Assembly: GCF_024710845.1 (NCBI RefSeq)
Contig: NZ_JANJTZ010000033.1
Coordinates: 124,001 to 188,000 of the forward strand
Source: Mesorhizobium sp.
GTDB taxonomy: Bacteria; Pseudomonadota; Alphaproteobacteria; Rhizobiales; Rhizobiaceae
DNA: 64,000 nt
Direction of reading: 5' to 3'
Below the pieces are notes generated by a model, which saw only the letters and a program-made list of their open reading frames with translations, was not told the origin of the DNA and searched no databases. This document shows positions 1 through 10,097 of this stretch, in pieces; within the stretch, counting starts at the first letter, position 1, and every line of letters starts with the position of its first letter. Position numbers and translations under genes: made by a program.

Positions 1-1850
1 GTCCCATCGCGGCGATGAACGCGCTGCGCTTCGGCGCGCCGGACCATCCCAAGACCAAGCATCTCGTCTCCGGCGTCGTTGCCGGCATCGGCGGCTACGG
101 CAATGCCTTCGGAGTGCCCGTCGTCGGCGGCGAGGTCAATTTCGACGAGCGCTACAACGGCAACTGCCTGGTCAACGCCTTTGCGGCCGGTCTCGCCAAG
201 GCAGACGGCATCTTTCTCTCCCAGGCCAAGGGCGTCGGCCTGCCGGTGGTCTATCTCGGCGCCAAGACCGGCCGCGACGGCGTCGGCGGCGCGACGATGG
301 CCTCGGCCGAATTCGACGACAAGATCGAGGAGAAGCGGCCGACCGTGCAGGTCGGCGACCCGTTCACCGAGAAATGCCTGCTCGAGGCCTGCCTCGAGTT
401 GATGGCCTCCGGCGCCGTCATCGCCATCCAGGACATGGGCGCCGCGGGCCTCACCTGCTCCGCCGTCGAGATGGGCGCCAAGGGCGACCTCGGCATCCGG
501 CTCGAACTCGACAAGGTGCCGGTGCGCGAAGAGCGCATGTCGGCCTACGAGATGATGCTCTCCGAAAGCCAGGAGCGCATGCTTATGGTGCTCCGCCCCG
601 AACAGGAGCAGGAAGCCGAGGCCATCTTTCGCAAATGGGGTCTCGACTTCGCCATCGTCGGCTGGACCACCGACGACCTGCGCTTCCGCGTCATCCACCA
701 GGGCGAGGAAGTCGCCAACCTGCCGATCAAGGAGCTCGGCGACGAGGCGCCGGAATACGACCGCCCCTGGGTCGAGACCGCCAGACCCGCTCCGCTCGCC
801 GAAACCGACGTGCCGCAGGCCGACATCGCCGATGCCCTGCTCAAAATGCTCGGCTCGCCCGACCTCTCGTCGCGCCGATGGGTGTGGGAGCAGTACGACA
901 CGCTGATCCAGGGCAATTCGCTGCAGATCCCCGGCGGCGACGCCGGCGTCGTGCGCGTCGAGGGCCATCCGACCAAGGCGCTTGCCTTCTCCGCCGACGT
1001 GACGCCGCGCTATTGCGAGGCCGACCCGTTCGAGGGCGGCAAGCAGGCGATCGCCGAATGCTGGCGCAATCTCTCCGCCGTCGGCGCCCTGCCGCTCGCC
1101 GCCACCGACAATCTCAACTTCGGCAATCCCGAACGTCCGGAAATCATGGGCCAGCTCGTCGGCGCCATCAAAGGCATCGGCGAAGCCTGCCGCGCGCTCG
1201 ACTTCCCGATCGTCTCCGGCAACGTCTCTCTCTACAACGAGACCAACGGCCGCGGCATCCTGCCGACGCCCGCGATCGGCGGCGTCGGCCTGATCGACGA
1301 CTGGACGAAGATGGCCCGCATCCGCTTCGCCGGCCCCGGCGAGCGCATCCTGCTGGTCGGCGCGCCGGCCACCTGGGGCGGCCATCTCGGCCAGTCGATC
1401 TATCTGCGCGACATCCACGGCCGCCGCGACGGCTCCGCCCCGCCGGTCGACCTCGCAAAGGAGAAGCTCGCCGGCGACTTCGTCCGCGCCATGATCCGCG
1501 CCGGCGCGCTCACCGCCGTCCACGACGTCTCCGACGGCGGCCTCGCCGTGGCGCTGGCTGAAATGGCGATCGCTTCCGGCATCGGTGCCGAGGTGCAGAT
1601 GCCGGTCGACATTGATCCGATCCCCGTCTGGTTCGGCGAAGATCAGGGCCGCTACCTCGTCACTGTCTCGCGCGCCGATCCAGGCCTCGTGCGCGACATC
1701 CAGGACGAGGCGGCGGAACTCGGCCTCTCGGCCCCCTGGATCGGCGAGACCGGCGGCACCGAACTCAAACTCGCCGGCGCGCGTGCGATTCCGGTTGCGG
1801 AGCTGAAGGCAGCGCACGAAGGCTGGTTCCCCCGCTACATGGACGCGTGA
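1..1850 (+). CDS. purL: Phosphoribosylformylglycinamidine synthase II, 5'-truncated
   Basis: This is the C-terminal part of FGAM synthase subunit II, which makes formylglycinamidine ribonucleotide from FGAR, ATP and glutamine-derived ammonia in purine synthesis. The reading frame is open to the window edge, and PIAAM precedes the first internal ATG at 15, so the true start lies upstream. About 615 residues are visible. They include the glycine-rich GGATMAS segment, the DMGAAG segment, [10 protein letters not shown], and a second AIR-synthase-like half with VHDVSDGG near the end. Family members are about 740 residues, so roughly the first 125 are missing. bolA follows 65 nt downstream on the same strand, the usual rhizobial order. 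Confidence 0.97.
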   Translation, partial: PIAAMNALRFGAPDHPKTKHLVSGVVAGIGGYGNAFGVPVVGGEVNFDERYNGNCLVNAFAAGLAKADGIFLSQAKGVGLPVVYLGAKTGRDGVGGATMASAEFDDKIEEKRPTVQVGDPFTEKCLLEACLELMASGAVIAIQDMGAAGLTCSAVEMGAKGDLGIRLELDKVPVREERMSAYEMMLSESQERMLMVLRPEQEQEAEAIFRKWGLDFAIVGWTTDDLRFRVIHQGEEVANLPIKELGDEAPEYDRPWVETARPAPLAETDVPQADIADALLKMLGSPDLSSRRWVWEQYDTLIQGNSLQIPGGDAGVVRVEGHPTKALAFSADVTPRYCEADPFEGGKQAIAECWRNLSAVGALPLAATDNLNFGNPERPEIMGQLVGAIKGIGEACRALDFPIVSGNVSLYNETNGRGILPTPAIGGVGLIDDWTKMARIRFAGPGERILLVGAPATWGGHLGQSIYLRDIHGRRDGSAPPVDLAKEKLAGDFVRAMIRAGALTAVHDVSDGGLAVALAEMAIASGIGAEVQMPVDIDPIPVWFGEDQGRYLVTVSRADPGLVRDIQDEAAELGLSAPWIGETGGTELKLAGARAIPVAELKAAHEGWFPRYMDA

Positions 1851-1915
1851 GGATTGCGCCCCGCCCGCTTGCCGCTTAGCTTTGCCCAGACGGATGCAGT
1901 GGAAGGGAATCGGCC

Positions 1916-2149
1916 ATGGCGATGGACGCACACGAGATCGAACGGCTGATCAAGCAGGGCATTCCGGACGCGAAGGTGTCGATCCGGGACCTCGCCGGCG
2001 ACGGCGACCACTATGCCGCAGAAGTCGTCTCCGCCAGCTTCAAGGGCAAGACCCGCGTCCAGCAGCACCAGATGGTCTACAAGGCGCTGCAGGGCAACAT
2101 GGGCGGTGTGCTGCATGCACTCGCCCTGCAGACCAGTGCGCCGGAGTGA
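1916..2149 (+). CDS. bolA: BolA family protein
   Basis: A 77-residue BolA-like protein. BolA proteins pair with monothiol glutaredoxins and take part in iron-sulfur cluster or iron handling in the cytoplasm. The sequence shows the class-II KH-like fold pattern, with a helical start (EIERLIKQGIPDAKV), the central DGDHYAAEV strand, and the conserved VQQHQMVYKAL helix containing the invariant His. The ATG at 1916 is preferred; a second in-frame ATG lies two codons later. In most rhizobia a Grx4-type glutaredoxin follows bolA directly. Here a basic small protein follows after 4 nt instead. Confidence 0.93.
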   Translation: MAMDAHEIERLIKQGIPDAKVSIRDLAGDGDHYAAEVVSASFKGKTRVQQHQMVYKALQGNMGGVLHALALQTSAPE

Positions 2150-2153
2150 AGCC

Positions 2154-2372
2154 GTGACGATCGGCGATTTCGTCAAGGGCGTGGTGTCGGACGTGCTCAA
2201 CGACATGCTCAAGAAGGCGACGACCACCAAGCGCCGCCGCCGCAGGCGCCGCGCCGCGACACCCACCGAACGCCTGCGCCAGATCGAGAAGCTGCTCAAG
2301 CCGGCGAAACGGCAGACGAGCGCCAAGCGGACGGTAAGGAAGCGGTCGAAAGCGCGGCGGCGGGCATCCTAG
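2154..2372 (+). CDS. Small Arg/Lys-rich protein of unknown function
   Basis: A 72-residue ORF with a GTG start 4 nt after the bolA stop, so translation is probably coupled to bolA. The first 20 residues are amphipathic and hydrophobic-acidic (IGDFVKGVVSDVLNDMLKKA). They are followed by a run of arginines ([11 protein letters not shown]), a helix-forming stretch (PTERLRQIEKLLKP) and a basic tail. The composition suggests nucleic-acid binding or interaction with another polyanion, but no family was recognised. An alternative is that it is not translated. The tight spacing and codon choice like that of its neighbours favour a real gene. Confidence 0.6.
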   Translation: MTIGDFVKGVVSDVLNDMLKKATTTKRRRRRRRAATPTERLRQIEKLLKPAKRQTSAKRTVRKRSKARRRAS

Positions 2373-2399
2373 GCGCACCGCACCACAGGCGGGCTCCCG

Positions 2400-3293
2400 T
2401 CATCCGATCAGCGCCATCCTCAGTGCGGGAATGTCGTCCAGTACCTGGTCGACGAAGGCGGCGATGCGAGGTGTCCTGCGCAGGTCTGGATGCGACAGCA
2501 GGTACCAACTCCGGGTGAGCTCCTGCACCGGAGGCAGGACCTGGATGAGCGTATCCTCCGCGTCGCCGAGCGTGGTGGGGAGCGGCGCGACCCCGATCCC
2601 CGCCTTCGCGGCAGACAGCGTGCCCAGCATGCTGTTGTTGCGGTTGACGATGCGCGCATTCGGCACGGCGAGCGGCAGCCATTTTGCCACGCGGTGGTTC
2701 TGCATGATGCCGTCGAAGCCGATCAGGGCGTGATCGGCCAGTTCGGCGATGCTGCCGGGCCGGCCATGTTGCTGCACATAGCTCTTGCTGGCGTAGATCG
2801 CCCAGACGGAATCGCAGATCTTGCGGCCGACGAGGCTTTCGTCTGCAGGTTCGCCCGAGCGGAATGCGACGTCGGCCTCCCCCTTGGCGATGTCGAGATA
2901 ACGATCGCTGGTAACGAACTCCACCGTCAGGCCCGGATAGCGCTCGTAGAAACGGTCGAGCAGGCCGGTTGCGACGATTCGCGAGACTGTGGGCTCCGGG
3001 CAGGTGAGGCGGATCACGCCCTTCAGATCATGCTTCAGCGCCTGAACCTGGCGCTCCAGCGCCATTACCGCCGTCTCGACTGACAGAACCTGGCCGATGA
3101 GTGTCTCGCCAAGTTCCGACAGGCGGTAGCCGGAGGGATGGCGCTTGACCAGCGCAAGACCGACGCGGGTTTCAAGTTCCGCCAGCCGGCGGTGCACCGT
3201 TGACTGGTTGACGCCCAGCGCCTTGGCGGCGGCGAGCGTGCTGCCATGGCGCGAGACGGCGATCAGGTAGCGCAGGTCATCCCAGTCAAACAT
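2400..3293 (-). CDS. LysR-type transcriptional regulator
   Basis: A 297-residue LysR regulator. The N-terminal winged helix-turn-helix (about residues 1-60) contains WDDLRYLIAVSRHGS and VNQSTVHRRLAELE. A linker helix follows, then a periplasmic-binding-protein-like effector domain (about 90-297). The frame extends 30 codons upstream, but MFDWDDL at 3293 matches the normal family start. It is divergent from the cupin gene at 3395 with about 100 nt between the starts, the classical LysR arrangement, so the cupin is the likely target. The effector is not predictable from sequence. Confidence 0.93.
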   Translation of the reverse strand: MFDWDDLRYLIAVSRHGSTLAAAKALGVNQSTVHRRLAELETRVGLALVKRHPSGYRLSELGETLIGQVLSVETAVMALERQVQALKHDLKGVIRLTCPEPTVSRIVATGLLDRFYERYPGLTVEFVTSDRYLDIAKGEADVAFRSGEPADESLVGRKICDSVWAIYASKSYVQQHGRPGSIAELADHALIGFDGIMQNHRVAKWLPLAVPNARIVNRNNSMLGTLSAAKAGIGVAPLPTTLGDAEDTLIQVLPPVQELTRSWYLLSHPDLRRTPRIAAFVDQVLDDIPALRMALIG

Positions 3294-3394
3294 CGGGGAG
3301 ACTATGCGCTTTTGCGCACGGTGTTTGCAAACTCGCTGCTGCCCCCGCTCACCGTCTCCAGTTAGCGTCTGTCCGGGCTGCACAGGAGGATATC

Positions 3395-3811
3395 ATGCAC
3401 GAAAAGAGCAATGTCGAGACGATGATCGCGGGGCTCAGCGTCGGAGTGACGCGTAGCGCTCAGGACAGCGGCATGGCAAAGCTGACGCCGCTGCACCGCG
3501 AGGTGGTGACGGGCATGCCGGGCCTCGCCGAGCAGGAGGTGCGGGTGCTCTTCGCGACGCTGCTGCCGGGCGACGTCACCCCCTACCATTCGCACCGCTT
3601 CCCGGTGACGGTCTACGTCACCGAAGGCACCTTCACCCTCGCTCTGGACGGCCGCGAACCGGTGGCGATCGAAGCCGGGCAGGCTTTCGTGGAACCAGCC
3701 GGCGTCAACATGACCGGCTCCAATGTAGGCACCGCACCGGCGCGAATGGCGCTGTTCTACGTCTGCGAGCCGGGCGCGCCTTTCGCCGATGCGGTGGCAA
3801 AGGAGGAATAG
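3395..3811 (+). CDS. Single-domain cupin protein
   Basis: A 138-residue protein with one cupin barrel. Motif 1 is PGDVTPYHSHRFPVTVYVTEG-like, with the two metal-binding His residues of HSH and the downstream Glu replaced by Thr/Tyr surroundings. Motif 2 (AGQAFVEPAGVN) keeps the Pro-x-Gly turn but lacks a clear final His. Cupins of this size range from enzymes to metal-dependent sensors, so the substrate is unknown. No signal peptide was seen. The gene is divergent from the LysR gene at 3293 and is probably controlled by it. Confidence 0.85.
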   Translation: MHEKSNVETMIAGLSVGVTRSAQDSGMAKLTPLHREVVTGMPGLAEQEVRVLFATLLPGDVTPYHSHRFPVTVYVTEGTFTLALDGREPVAIEAGQAFVEPAGVNMTGSNVGTAPARMALFYVCEPGAPFADAVAKEE

Positions 3812-4059
3812 ATTCAAGCCGGGTACTTTTTCCGAGGGCGTTCGGGAGAGGCCGACGGAGTACACCGATGACCGGGCGAACGCCGGCTCGTTGGCAAACA
3901 CTGCTCACGGAAACAATTGAAATAGTCGCCTCCCCGACACGACATTCCCCCGAAGCACAGGCCGACAATTCTCCGCGCCATCGTCGGCAGGACGAGCCCG
4001 GTTCGCCCCGACATGGGGCGCCCTGGCGCGGTCCGCCGACTCAACCAAGGAGATCTGTC

Positions 4060-4425
4060 ATGTCCGGAGAATCCGCCTCCACCGCGTCACGCACCCGACG
4101 CTTCGCGCTCGCCTCTCTGGCGGCCGCCTGCCTCGCGGGCCTGACGCTCCCCGCCGATGCCCGCGCGCCCGACGGCGTGAGCCCGGGAAGAAGCTGCAAG
4201 ACCACCTACATCGCCTCGCACATGCAGAAGGCAAACAAGCTCGACCGGGCGAGGCAGAAGGCGCGCGGCAATTGGGAATATCAGGCCTGGAGGAAGTTCG
4301 GCGGCAAATACGACGACTGGAAGAAGGCGCAGCTTGCCCAGTACGGCTGCTCGAAGAAGGGCAAGCACCATTTCTGCATTGCCGAAGCCTATCCCTGCTC
4401 GCAGATCGAAGAAGTCGAGGGGTAA
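4060..4425 (+). CDS. Exported small protein of unknown function
   Basis: A 121-residue protein with a long N-terminal signal peptide: basic SRTRRFALAS, then a hydrophobic LAAACLAGLTLP segment, with likely cleavage after ADARA. The mature part is rich in Lys, Trp and Tyr (WEYQAWRKFGGKYDDWKKAQ) and has four Cys residues suited to two disulfides. The frame is open further upstream, but the AAGGAG ribosome site at 4047-4052 fixes the ATG at 4060. The 248 nt between the cupin stop and this start show no gene. No family was recognised. Confidence 0.75.
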   Translation: MSGESASTASRTRRFALASLAAACLAGLTLPADARAPDGVSPGRSCKTTYIASHMQKANKLDRARQKARGNWEYQAWRKFGGKYDDWKKAQLAQYGCSKKGKHHFCIAEAYPCSQIEEVEG

Positions 4426-4477
4426 TGTGGGTCCGATGGTGTGGCCGCGCAGCGGCCCGCTGGAACGAGCCAGTCCC

Positions 4478-6406
4478 TCACCACGGCGTCGGGTGATTGT
4501 CGATCCGCATCTGGAAGATGAAATAGGTCGGCGAGCAGAACCCCTTGCCCTTGACCTTCGCCAGTCCCGGCGTATCGGCCGGGAAAGCCTGGCACATATA
4601 GTCCTCGCGGCAGAAATCGTCGGCCGAACAGGTCGGCCGGTTGCCGCGCACCACGGCGCCGCCGAGGCAGGAGTCGAAATCGTTGGTCGCGACGCAGAGG
4701 TCGAAGGCCTTGCCGCCGGCCAACCCGCAGATCTCGCGCGGCGCGGGCTTTCCCGGCCTGAAGTCGGCGAAAGCGCGGTCCCGATCGGTGCAGGCGCGGT
4801 AGGCGATGCCTGCCGGCACGCCGATCTTCGGCGGGCGGCAGGTATAGGTCTCACGGTTGATCGTCGGAGCTTTTGCCGTGAACGGCGGGGAGATGGTCAT
4901 CCGGTCGTTGAACGGTCGCGCCTCGTCGGTCGCGATCTCTCCGGTCACGCAGGGATGACCGGAGAACATTCTTGGCGAGTCCGCCGGCAGCAGGCATTGC
5001 CCGAGCTTCGGCGCGACCGCACTGGCGCTCGCCAGCGCCGTGCAGGCCAGCCCCGCCTCGCAGCCCCAGCCTGATACAAACCCCGCCGCCTCGTCCGGCA
5101 GCAGGCAGGACATGCCGGCCTTGGCCGGCGCATAGGCGACTTGACCTACCGACCAGGCGCCCGGCGGGGCCGACGAGAGCTGGCGGAACCGGTCGGGCTC
5201 TCTGCCCTCCGCCATTGCCCCGAGCCAGGCTGCACGTCGCGGCAGTTCGGCCGCGACATGCGGCGAGATGCCGACCTCGATCCGGTTCAGCGGCGAGGAG
5301 TCCGCATCGTCCTTGCCGATGACATGGAATCCCGCCGTCGAGCCCGACTGGTGGCAGCCCTGGCACGACCCGTTCTCCAGTCGCGCCAGCAGTGCCGCCG
5401 GCGATTTCAGGAGGCGCATGCCGTCGAACGACATGTCCGCGAACGCAGCCGCATCGAAAAGCGGCTGGAACGGCCGGTTGGCGAGCCGCACGCTGCCGAA
5501 GGTCGAATAGGACACGACCTTTCGCGCCAGGAATTTTTCGGGGACGTCGTAGACGCCGACGTCGATCGCAGCGCTGTTCTCCCGGACATAAGCCGCCAAC
5601 TCGGCCTTGAGCGTTTCGTCGGAGGCCAGTGTCTCCGTATCCGGCGTGTTCTCCAGCGGTTTCTCGGTGACGGTGTCGCCCTCAATGCCGAAGATGCGCA
5701 TCAGGTAAGCCGCCTGACCGCCGAACTCGGTCTCCTGGCCGGAGGGAAAGCGCACCACCTGCGCATTGAGCTCCAGCTGCTTCAGCCGCAGCCCCTCCAG
5801 CACACCGCCCGTCAGCCAGCCGGCATCGACCGCCTCGTCGAGACCGGGCGTCCAGCGCGCCGCGACCCCCTCGCAGCCGCCGTCCGGGTCGGGCGCCACC
5901 GTATAGACCGCGTTGAGGTTGAACGGCATGCGCGACGCCATCGTGCGGCCCTTGGCCATGAACCGGTAGGCGAGGCGGTAGATCAGCCGAACCTCGCCGC
6001 AGCCTTGCTCGCCGCGCAGGTCGGAAAAATCCTTGCGATCCATGCGGTTGACCAGCCCGACGAGCCGCAGCCGCGCCGCGTCGGTCGTCAGCCACCGCAT
6101 GTCCATGACGCGTCCGACATTGCCGTCGGTCACCTCGTAGAGCGTCCGCCCGCCGGCCTTCATCTCGGCCCGAAGCTCCGCCACGTCTGCGGAGATGATG
6201 GAGACGATCGCGCGATACGCCGCCGAGCGGTCATGCAGCTTGCCCAGCCCCTCGCCCGGTGGCGTTCCGAACAGATCTTCGAAGGCAAAACCCTTGCCTT
6301 CCAGCTCGGTCAGGAGCGCCCGGTCGTCGAGATAAAGCACCGGCGACGATGCCAACGCTGGCGAGGCCGACAGGAGCGCCGCGAGAAGACACAGGAGACG
6401 GATCAT
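4478..6406 (-). CDS. Large exported protein with a CXXCH haem-type motif
   Basis: A 642-residue protein starting MIRLLCLLAALLSASPALA, a clear signal peptide, so it is exported. One CXXCH motif lies at residues 348-352 (GSCQGCHQSG), typical of c-type haem attachment. The C-terminal 230 residues are rich in paired Cys, suggesting several disulfides in the periplasm. No named family was recognised. The ATG overlaps the nnr stop by 4 nt (ATGA), so the two are translationally coupled. The frame continues 332 codons upstream through nnr in another frame, but that part is a shadow. Confidence 0.85.
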   Translation of the reverse strand: MIRLLCLLAALLSASPALASSPVLYLDDRALLTELEGKGFAFEDLFGTPPGEGLGKLHDRSAAYRAIVSIISADVAELRAEMKAGGRTLYEVTDGNVGRVMDMRWLTTDAARLRLVGLVNRMDRKDFSDLRGEQGCGEVRLIYRLAYRFMAKGRTMASRMPFNLNAVYTVAPDPDGGCEGVAARWTPGLDEAVDAGWLTGGVLEGLRLKQLELNAQVVRFPSGQETEFGGQAAYLMRIFGIEGDTVTEKPLENTPDTETLASDETLKAELAAYVRENSAAIDVGVYDVPEKFLARKVVSYSTFGSVRLANRPFQPLFDAAAFADMSFDGMRLLKSPAALLARLENGSCQGCHQSGSTAGFHVIGKDDADSSPLNRIEVGISPHVAAELPRRAAWLGAMAEGREPDRFRQLSSAPPGAWSVGQVAYAPAKAGMSCLLPDEAAGFVSGWGCEAGLACTALASASAVAPKLGQCLLPADSPRMFSGHPCVTGEIATDEARPFNDRMTISPPFTAKAPTINRETYTCRPPKIGVPAGIAYRACTDRDRAFADFRPGKPAPREICGLAGGKAFDLCVATNDFDSCLGGAVVRGNRPTCSADDFCREDYMCQAFPADTPGLAKVKGKGFCSPTYFIFQMRIDNHPTPW

Positions 6407-7902
6407 CTGGCGCTTCGTCCGAACAGCTCCTTGAGGATCGGCGGCACCAGTCCCGGCAGATCCTCCGCGATCAGCCCCGGTCCGAACCGCGACCCCGCCT
6501 CGGCGTGGATCCACACGGCCGCGCAGGTTGCCGCGAGGGGGTCCATGCCCTGCGCGGAAAGCCCGACGACGAGCCCCGCCAGCACGTCGCCGGATCCGGC
6601 CGTCGCGAGCCAGGGTGAACCGTTGGAATTGATGACGGCGCGTCCGTCGGGTGCCGCGACCACCGTGTCCGGCCCCTTCAGCACCACCACCGCATGCGCC
6701 CGCGCGGCGGCCTGCCGTGCCTTCTCCACCTTGGACAGTGTCGCATCGCGGGCAATACCCCCGAAAAGGCGCGAAAACTCGCCCTCGTGCGGCGTCAGCA
6801 CCAGATGCGCCTTCGACGCCCCGGCCGAGATGAACAGCGAGGCCGGCGCGTCGGCAAAGGCCGTGAAGGCGTCGGCGTCGAGCACCAGCGTGAACGGCGC
6901 GGATGCACTGTCGAGCAGCGCCAGCGCCGTCTCCCTCAGCCGCTCGGCATCGCCGAAGCCCGGCCCCAGCACCGCCGCGCGCACTTTCCGCTCGGCAACG
7001 AAAGCGAGTGTATCCGCCGTACCCTCGATCCTGCGCAGCATCACCGAGGTGAGGTGCGCGGCATTGACCTGGAGTGCCGCCGGCGGCGACAGAACGGTCA
7101 CCGCCCCGGCGCCCGCCCGCGCCGCGGCAAGCGCTGAAAGCCGCGCCGCGCCGGTCGCGCTCGGTGGTCCGGAGAAGACGGCAACATGCCCCCGCGCGTA
7201 TTTGTGCGTGTCGGTCGATGGGTACGGCAGTTCCGCTTTCCACAGCGCGGGCAGATTTTCGTTGAGCGTTCGCCGCCCGACGACGCTGTCCGCAATGCCG
7301 ATGTCGGCCACCACGACCTCGCCGCAGAGCGACCGGCCGGGTTCGAGCAGGTGCCCAGGCTTCTTGCGCACGAAGGTAACGGTCACGTCGGCCTTCACGC
7401 ATGGACCGTCGGCGCGTCCGGTCAGTCCCGACAGGCCCGACGGCAGATCGACCGCGACTACCGGCCCGCCCGCGCTTTCGATCGCATCGAAGACAGGTCC
7501 GAACGCGGCATCAAGGGGCCGCGCCAGGCCGGCACCGTAGAGCGCGTCGACGACAATGCTTGCCGGATCGGCGCGATACAGGCCGAAGGGTCTGGCTTCA
7601 ACCGGACAGTCGCGCGCCGCCAGTTCCGCGTCGCTGCCCGGCCTCGGTTCGCCATGCGCCCAGACGCTCACCGCGCAGCCGGCCTGCGCCAGCAGCCGCG
7701 CCACGACATAGCCGTCGCCGCCATTGTTGCCGGGGCCGCAGAGCACGTCGATACGCGCCGCTTCCGGATAGCGGCGCAACACTTCGGCCGCGACGGCTGC
7801 GCCGGCGTTCAGCATCAGCCGATAGCCGTCGAAGGGCCCCGCTTCGATCGCGGCGCGGTCGACATCGGCCATCTCGTCCGGAGAGAGGATTTCGTGCGGC
7901 AT
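6403..7902 (-). CDS. nnr: Bifunctional NAD(P)H-hydrate epimerase / dehydratase
   Basis: A 499-residue metabolite-repair enzyme. The N-terminal YjeF-type domain (about 1-205) epimerises damaged NADHX/NADPHX and carries GPGNNGGDGYVVARLL. The C-terminal ribokinase-like domain (about 225-499) dehydrates S-NADHX using ADP and carries LTPHEGEF and the ATAGSGDVLAG phosphate-binding motif. MPHEILSPDEM at 7902 is the usual start; the frame runs 56 codons further upstream without family similarity. The nnr-glnB adjacency is conserved in rhizobia, here with opposite strands and a 308-nt gap. The downstream exported CXXCH gene overlaps by 4 nt. Confidence 0.95.
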   Translation of the reverse strand: MPHEILSPDEMADVDRAAIEAGPFDGYRLMLNAGAAVAAEVLRRYPEAARIDVLCGPGNNGGDGYVVARLLAQAGCAVSVWAHGEPRPGSDAELAARDCPVEARPFGLYRADPASIVVDALYGAGLARPLDAAFGPVFDAIESAGGPVVAVDLPSGLSGLTGRADGPCVKADVTVTFVRKKPGHLLEPGRSLCGEVVVADIGIADSVVGRRTLNENLPALWKAELPYPSTDTHKYARGHVAVFSGPPSATGAARLSALAAARAGAGAVTVLSPPAALQVNAAHLTSVMLRRIEGTADTLAFVAERKVRAAVLGPGFGDAERLRETALALLDSASAPFTLVLDADAFTAFADAPASLFISAGASKAHLVLTPHEGEFSRLFGGIARDATLSKVEKARQAAARAHAVVVLKGPDTVVAAPDGRAVINSNGSPWLATAGSGDVLAGLVVGLSAQGMDPLAATCAAVWIHAEAGSRFGPGLIAEDLPGLVPPILKELFGRSAR

Positions 7903-7974
7903 CGTGGCGTGGAGATTCCTCGGCCCAGTCAAGCTAGCCTGCTTGCGCCGGTTCTGGCAAACCGGCAATGTGCT

Positions 7975-8549
<575 letters not shown>

Positions 8550-8601
8550 TCGACACAACGTCGACGTAACAACACTCGTCATCCACTAGGGAAAACGACT
8601 C

Positions 8602-10011
8602 ATGACGACAGCCAAAGACATCATGAAGCAGATCAAGGACAACGACATCAAGTTCGTCGACCTTCGCTTCACCGACCCCAAGGGCAAGCTTCAGCACGTG
8701 ACGATGGATGTCGCCGAGGTCGAGGAGGACATGTTCGCCGACGGCGTGATGTTCGACGGCTCGTCGATCGCCGGCTGGAAGGCCATCAACGAGTCCGACA
8801 TGGTGCTGATGCCGGATCCCGACACCGTCCACATGGACCCCTTCTTCGCGCAGTCGACCATGGTCATCCTGTGCGACATCCTCGATCCGATCTCCGGCGA
8901 GGCCTACAATCGCGATCCGCGCGGCACGGCCAAGAAGGCCGAGGCCTACATGAAGTCCGAAGGCATCGGCGACACGGTCTTTGTCGGCCCGGAAGCCGAG
9001 TTCTTCGTGTTCGACGACGTCAAGTACAAGGCCGATCCCTACAACACCGGCTTCAAGCTCGACTCGACCGAACTGCCGTCGAACGACGACACCGACTACG
9101 AGACCGGCAATCTCGGTCATCGTCCGCGCGTCAAGGGCGGCTATTTCCCCGTTCCGCCGATCGACAGCCTGCAGGACATGCGCTCCGAGATGCTGACGGT
9201 GCTCGCCGAGATGGGCGTGCGCGTCGAGAAGCATCACCACGAGGTCGCCGCCGCCCAGCACGAACTCGGCATCAAGTTCGACGCGCTGGTGCGCAACGCC
9301 GACAAGATGCTGATCTACAAGTATGTCGTGCATCAGGTCGCCAATGCCTACGGCAAGACGGCCACCTTCATGCCGAAGCCGATCTTCGGCGACAACGGCT
9401 CGGGCATGCACGTCCACATGTCGATCTGGAAGAACGGCAAGCCGACCTTCGCCGGCAACGAATATGCCGGCCTGTCGGAGACCTGCCTGTTCTACATCGG
9501 CGGCATCATCAAGCACGCCAAGGCGATCAACGCCTTCACCAACCCGCTGACCAACTCGTACAAGCGTCTGGTCCCGGGCTATGAAGCCCCGGTGCTTCTC
9601 GCCTATTCGGCGCGCAACCGCTCCGCCTCCTGCCGAATCCCCTTCGGCTCCTCGCCGAAGGCGAAGCGCGTCGAGATCCGCTTCCCCGATCCGGGTGCGA
9701 ACCCCTATCTCGGCTTCGCAGCGCTCCTGATGGCCGGCCTCGACGGCATCAAGAACAAGATCCACCCCGGCCAGCCGATGGACAAGGATCTCTACGACCT
9801 GCCGCCGAAGGAACTGAAGAAGATCCCGACCGTCTGCGGCTCGTTGCGCGAGGCGCTCCAGTCGCTCGACAAGGACCGCGGCTTCCTCAAGGCCGGCGGC
9901 GTCTTCGACGACGACCAGATCGACTCCTATATCGAACTCAAGATGGCCGAGGTCATGCGCTTCGAGATGACCCCGCACCCGGTCGAGTTCGACATGTACT
10001 ATTCGGTGTAA
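8602..10011 (+). CDS. glnA: Glutamine synthetase type I
   Basis: A 469-residue dodecameric GSI, which makes glutamine from glutamate, ammonia and ATP. Visible signatures are the [11 protein letters not shown]-terminal motif, the [14 protein letters not shown] active-site segment, the [12 protein letters not shown]-binding segment, and LYDLPP near the C-terminus containing the adenylylation Tyr. The last implies control by GlnE. Length matches family members. The gene forms an operon with glnB and is followed by a strong intrinsic terminator at 10040-10068. Confidence 0.98.
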   Translation: MTTAKDIMKQIKDNDIKFVDLRFTDPKGKLQHVTMDVAEVEEDMFADGVMFDGSSIAGWKAINESDMVLMPDPDTVHMDPFFAQSTMVILCDILDPISGEAYNRDPRGTAKKAEAYMKSEGIGDTVFVGPEAEFFVFDDVKYKADPYNTGFKLDSTELPSNDDTDYETGNLGHRPRVKGGYFPVPPIDSLQDMRSEMLTVLAEMGVRVEKHHHEVAAAQHELGIKFDALVRNADKMLIYKYVVHQVANAYGKTATFMPKPIFGDNGSGMHVHMSIWKNGKPTFAGNEYAGLSETCLFYIGGIIKHAKAINAFTNPLTNSYKRLVPGYEAPVLLAYSARNRSASCRIPFGSSPKAKRVEIRFPDPGANPYLGFAALLMAGLDGIKNKIHPGQPMDKDLYDLPPKELKKIPTVCGSLREALQSLDKDRGFLKAGGVFDDDQIDSYIELKMAEVMRFEMTPHPVEFDMYYSV

Positions 10012-10039
10012 GCTTTAGCCTTCATCCGACCCACACCGA

Positions 10040-10068
10040 CCCCGGCGGAAACGCCGGGGTTCTTCTTT
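10040..10068 (+). terminator. Intrinsic terminator of glnB-glnA
   Basis: A perfect 8-bp stem CCCCGGCG (10040-10047) with CGCCGGGG (10052-10059) has a GAAA tetraloop and is followed by a T-rich tract. It starts 29 nt after the glnA stop. Confidence 0.9.
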
Positions 10069-10097
10069 GCGCGGTCGGCCGCCTTGGCGAGCGCCGG

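Noticed and set aside
6407-7402. First 332 codons of the long minus-strand frame ending at 4478
   Set aside because: This part overlaps nnr in a different frame and is Arg/Ala-rich; the real start is the ATG at 6406 with a signal peptide.
5141-7540. 799-codon plus-strand ORF over the CXXCH gene and nnr
   Set aside because: It is antisense to two well-supported genes, has shadow composition rich in Arg and Pro, and shows no family motif.
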